Positions 60,920 to 64,000 of a DNA stretch of 64,000 bases are shown here, one piece after another. Under the pieces are notes generated by a model, which was not told the DNA's origin, did not search any database, and worked only from the letters and a program-made list of their open reading frames with translations. The stretch is from Alkalihalobacillus pseudalcaliphilus (GTDB lineage Bacteria; Bacillota; Bacilli; Bacillales; Bacillaceae_D): positions 1 through 64,000 of the forward strand of contig NZ_JAQQWS010000016.1 of assembly GCF_028610675.1 (NCBI RefSeq), in the 5' to 3' direction. The position numbers and the translations under genes were made by a program. Positions within the stretch are counted from its first letter, which is position 1, and the number at the start of each line of letters is the position of its first letter.

Positions 60920-62374
60920 TTATACTAATTTGTTTAGGCGGGCTATTACAACTTCTTTACCTAATAGTTCGATGGAATCGGCAAGCTCTGGACCGTGTGT
61001 TTGACCTGTTGTAGCCACACGAATTGGCATAAATAACTTTTTCCCTTTATATCCTGTTGCTTTTTGAGTTGCTTTAATTGCACCTTTGATGTTAGCTGCA
61101 ACAAATTCATCTAATTTCTCTATTTCTTGTAAAAAGCCACCCATGACTTCTGGCACCTGCTCTTCATCTAGCACAGACTGAGCCTCTTCATTATACTCAA
61201 TTTCTGTTTTAAAGAACAACTCTGTTAGCTCAACAATTTCTGCTCCGTAATGAAGTTGTTCTTGATATAAGCTCACAAGACGTTCCACCCATCGCGCTTG
61301 CTCCGGTGACATCTCTTCTGGTAACCTACCAGCCTTCTGTAAGTGTGGTATGGTCAACGCTAATACACGATCGATATCCGCTTTTTTCATATACTGATTA
61401 TTCATCCAAGCTAATTTTCCTGTGTCAAAAACAGCTGGCGACTTTGATACTCGCTCGAGGCTAAACTGTTCCTCTAATTCTTTTAATGAGAAAATTTCTT
61501 CCTCACCAACAGGCGACCAGCCCAGTAGAGCAAGGAAATTAACAATCGCTTCTGGTAAATACCCTAAATCCTTATATTGTTCAACAAACTGAATAATGGA
61601 CTCATCACGCTTACTCATCTTTTGACGATCAGCATTTAATATTAATGATGCATGAGCAAAAGTAGGGACTTCAAATCCAAACGCTTCAAAAAGCATCACT
61701 TGTCTTGGTGTATTCGATAAATGCTCTTCACCACGGATAACATGGCTAATCTTCATGAAGTGATCATCAATGACAACGGCAAAGTTATACATCGGTACAC
61801 CGTCTTTACGAGCAATAACAAAATCACCAATTCCATCAGATTCAAAAGATACTTCACCACGAACTGAGTCCGAAATCTTAATAACCTGACCTCCCGGAAC
61901 ACGGAAACGAATAACAGGCTTTAATCCTTTCGCTTCATAAGCTTGTCGTTGTTCCTCTGTTAAATCACGGTCCCGGCCACTATAACGAGGCATTTCACCA
62001 CGAGCAAGCTGTGCATCTCGCTCCGCTTGTAACTCCTCCTCCGTCATATAACAGTAGTACGCCTTTCCTTCTTCTAACAGCTTATTAAGGTGTTGGGTAT
62101 ATACATCCATTCTTTCCATGCTACGGTAAGGACCATAAGGACCACCAACATCAACACTCTCATCCCAGTCTATACCGAGCCATTTCATACTATCTAATAA
62201 TTTCTCCATCGCTGTTTCAACATTACGGGCTTGGTCTGTGTCCTCAATACGCAGAACAAACTTACCGCCTTGATTTTTTGCATATAAATAATTAAATAAA
62301 GCAGAACGAGCCCCACCAATATGTAAATGTCCAGTCGGACTAGGAGCAAAACGAACACGAACTTCCTTAGTCAT
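60920..62374 (-). CDS. gltX: Glutamyl-tRNA synthetase
   Basis: A 484-residue class I synthetase: APSPTGHLHIGGARSA (HIGH box), RIEDTDQAR and MSKRDESI (KMSKS box). In organisms without GlnRS, such as Bacillus, it also charges tRNA-Gln with Glu for the GatCAB route. It is followed, after a 570-bp spacer, by cysE. Confidence 0.98.
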   Translation of the reverse strand: MTKEVRVRFAPSPTGHLHIGGARSALFNYLYAKNQGGKFVLRIEDTDQARNVETAMEKLLDSMKWLGIDWDESVDVGGPYGPYRSMERMDVYTQHLNKLLEEGKAYYCYMTEEELQAERDAQLARGEMPRYSGRDRDLTEEQRQAYEAKGLKPVIRFRVPGGQVIKISDSVRGEVSFESDGIGDFVIARKDGVPMYNFAVVIDDHFMKISHVIRGEEHLSNTPRQVMLFEAFGFEVPTFAHASLILNADRQKMSKRDESIIQFVEQYKDLGYLPEAIVNFLALLGWSPVGEEEIFSLKELEEQFSLERVSKSPAVFDTGKLAWMNNQYMKKADIDRVLALTIPHLQKAGRLPEEMSPEQARWVERLVSLYQEQLHYGAEIVELTELFFKTEIEYNEEAQSVLDEEQVPEVMGGFLQEIEKLDEFVAANIKGAIKATQKATGYKGKKLFMPIRVATTGQTHGPELADSIELLGKEVVIARLNKLV

Positions 62375-62453
62375 TCTCTACACTCTCCGTTTCTGTATCA
62401 AGCCTAATCGCTTTTTCACTTTTCTTATTGTAGCACCAACTTAAGGCTGGTCG

Positions 62454-62933
62454 TCAAGACTGTTTTGTTAACAAAATAACCGCTTGTGACGCAATACCTT
62501 CTCCTCTACCCGTGAAACCCAATTTCTCTGTTGTTGTTGCTTTTACATTAATTTGTTCCAAGTCTGCTTCCAGTAAAGTAGCAATTCTTGTTCTCATTTC
62601 TTGTATATGAGGGGCCATTTTCGGCATTTGGGCAATAATTGTACAGTCAAGATTACCTAATACATAGCCTTTATCCTTCACTAATTTCCAAACATCCATT
62701 AATAGCTTTGCTGAATCAGCATCTTTAAATTCTGCTGACGTATCAGGGAAATGCTTCCCAATATCGCCCTCTGCTATCGCACCTAAAGCAGCATCCGCAA
62801 TCGTATGTAATAAAACATCGGCATCAGAATGTCCAAGTAGCCCTTTCTCATAAGGAATGGTTATACCTCCTAAGATTAAAGGTCTACCTTCCACAAGCTG
62901 ATGCACATCAAAACCTTGTCCAATTCTGAACAT
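62454..62933 (-). CDS. ispF: 2-C-methyl-D-erythritol 2,4-cyclodiphosphate synthase
   Basis: A 159-residue trimeric enzyme of the MEP isoprenoid pathway. The zinc ligands Asp and His are in FDVHQL, and GHSDADVLLHTIADA, DCTIIAQ and the late ATTTEKLGFTGRGEGIA are diagnostic. Its start follows the ispD stop by one base. Confidence 0.98.
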   Translation of the reverse strand: MFRIGQGFDVHQLVEGRPLILGGITIPYEKGLLGHSDADVLLHTIADAALGAIAEGDIGKHFPDTSAEFKDADSAKLLMDVWKLVKDKGYVLGNLDCTIIAQMPKMAPHIQEMRTRIATLLEADLEQINVKATTTEKLGFTGRGEGIASQAVILLTKQS

Positions 62934-62934
62934 G

Positions 62935-63621
62935 CTATTCCCTCACTTCCCTCTCTAGGATCGCCTCTGCAAATAATAAATCCTCTGGTGTTGTAATCTT
63001 AATATTATAATAATCTCCCTCAACAATCGCAACTGGGTGCTTGACCCATTCAACTAAGCTTGCATCATCCGTTCCTATTCGACCTTCTTGTAATGCTTGT
63101 TGATGAGCTTCTTGAATGATGGGTAATTGAAAAGCTTGAGGTGTTTGTACATTCCAAAGCAACCGACGCTCTAACGTTTTGCTCACACGTTGCTGATGAA
63201 CCTCTTTAATCGTTTCTTTCGTTGGAACCGCCAAAATAGCCGCCCCTACTTCTTCGGTTTTAGCGATTAGTTGATGGACATACGCTTTTTTTACAAACGG
63301 TCTTGCTCCATCATGAATGAGTACGATTTTTTCCATATCAATAGCTGCGATGCCTACTCTAACACTATCTTGTCTTTCCGCCCCCCCTACCAAAATGACT
63401 TTGACCTTTTCATAATGAAAATCCCGAACAATCTGTTTCAGTATATCTATTTCATCTTGATGAGCCACGATTATGATCTCTTCACACCATTCATCTTCTT
63501 CAAAAGCTTTGAGTGTATAAGTAATGAGAGGTTTTCCTTTAAGTTCAATGAATAGCTTATTTCTCCCTGCCTGCATCCGTTTACCTTGGCCTGCTGCCAA
63601 CAAAACGAGACTGTATCCCAT
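62935..63621 (-). CDS. ispD: 2-C-methyl-D-erythritol 4-phosphate cytidylyltransferase
   Basis: A 228-residue cytidylyltransferase of the MEP pathway. LLAAGQGKRM is the CTP site, VLIHDGARPFV and LWNVQTPQAF are family motifs. The ATG at 63619-63621 fits the family start (MGYSLVLLAAGQG); the frame is open 20 codons further out. It is followed by ispF with one base between. Confidence 0.97.
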   Translation of the reverse strand: MGYSLVLLAAGQGKRMQAGRNKLFIELKGKPLITYTLKAFEEDEWCEEIIIVAHQDEIDILKQIVRDFHYEKVKVILVGGAERQDSVRVGIAAIDMEKIVLIHDGARPFVKKAYVHQLIAKTEEVGAAILAVPTKETIKEVHQQRVSKTLERRLLWNVQTPQAFQLPIIQEAHQQALQEGRIGTDDASLVEWVKHPVAIVEGDYYNIKITTPEDLLFAEAILEREVRE

Positions 63622-63764
63622 GTCGCTCGCTCCATTCCCGTTTCTTATCTGTTTTATTTTAGCACGAATGACCACCATCATGCTTGATAAAAGCTTACTC
63701 TTGAAGGTTCACTCAGATCAGTATTTTAAATTTCTAGAAACAGACTGTAAAAATAAATGCTGAC

Positions 63765-63811
63765 TAAAAAAAGTAGATGAGAAATAGCCTTTGGGCTTTC
63801 CATCTACTTTT
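63765..63811 (-). terminator. Terminator between yacL and ispD
   Basis: On the minus strand AAGTAGATG pairs with CATCTACTT, with an inner GCCC-AAAGGGC-like pairing, and seven T follow. It lies about 45 bp past the yacL stop codon. Confidence 0.8.
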
Positions 63812-63854
63812 CTCCTTGTATGGATGATATAATAGCTCACTCTTAGAGTTAAGA

Positions 63855-64000
63855 TTATAATGCCTTTTCTAACGCTTTCGGTTTGGCAAAAATCATACGT
63901 CCCGCGCTTGTTTGTAGAACACTTGTCACAATTACATCAATATGTTTATTAATATAATCACGTCCACCTTCCACAACAATCATCGTTCCATCATCTAAAT
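63855..64000 (-). CDS. yacL: PIN/TRAM-domain membrane protein YacL, C-terminal end only
   Basis: Partial: the last 47 codons, cut by the window edge. The visible part (DDGTMIVVEGG, then VTSVLQTSAGRMIFAKP and the end LEKAL) is the TRAM-like C-terminus of Bacillus YacL, which lies upstream of ispD in B. subtilis. The PIN domain and membrane helices are beyond 64000. Confidence 0.85.
   Translation of the reverse strand, partial: LDDGTMIVVEGGRDYINKHIDVIVTSVLQTSAGRMIFAKPKALEKAL

Overview
The window is chromosomal DNA of a spore-forming Bacillaceae bacterium. The evidence is the sporulation/germination genes (pdaB, kbaA, gerD, cwlD, sigH), the order ispD-ispF-gltX-cysE-cysS-mrnC-rlmB-rae1-sigH-rpmGB-secE-nusG-rplKAJL-rpoBC-str-S10-spc-alpha-ecf-truA-rplM-rpsI known from Bacillus subtilis, Gram-positive Shine-Dalgarno sites, T-box and L10/L13-type leaders, and low-to-moderate GC. 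An alkaliphilic relative (Alkalihalobacillus or Halalkalibacter type) is my guess, not shown. Almost everything lies on the minus strand, so the canonical cluster reads from right (64000) to left.

Region by region: (1) 1-600: the minus-strand promoter region and leader of an rRNA operon whose 16S gene starts left of the window, then a small conserved-looking orphan. (2) 600-6100: the sporulation/germination block pdaB, kbaA, gerD, salA, cwlD, ybaK. (3) 6.1-15.6 kb, not part of the B. subtilis arrangement: an Fbp-type ABC importer (binding protein, ATPase, fused permease), glpD with a GlpP-type terminator leader, a Gly/Tyr-rich small protein, two VOC ring-cleaving dioxygenase-like proteins and a MarR regulator with recognisable operators. 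(4) 15.6-19.0 kb: an AT-rich, partly decayed island with a solitary HsdR_N-type nuclease-like gene, a GNAT acetyltransferase, hairpins, gene fragments and the C-terminal remnant of a tyrosine integrase against the 3' end of rpsI. (5) 19.0-55.5 kb: ribosomal proteins, RNA polymerase subunits, translation factors, SecY/SecE, Adk, Map, the ECF energising module and TruA. rpmJ and rpmGB, short genes easily missed, are present. (6) 55.5-64 kb: sigH, RNA-processing genes, cysteine genes behind a T-box, gltX, the isoprenoid genes ispF/ispD and the end of yacL.

Control is visible at many points: strong sigma-A promoters before rplM, rpsJ, rplGB, rplJ, rplK, rpmGB and sigH, an attenuator in the rplJ leader, a cysteine T-box, a terminator in the glpD leader, and unexplained RNA hairpins before rpoA, rpsL, rpoC, tuf and inside the nusG ribosome-binding site. 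The most interesting items are a dispersed structured repeat (copies at 1.6 and 60.7 kb, with compensatory changes), a hairpin that appears to bridge the nusG Shine-Dalgarno and start codon, the decayed integrative element at rpsI next to an orphan nuclease, an adenylate kinase that lost two zinc cysteines, and a PdaB with substituted metal-site residues. No CRISPR array, complete transposon or complete new defence system was found.
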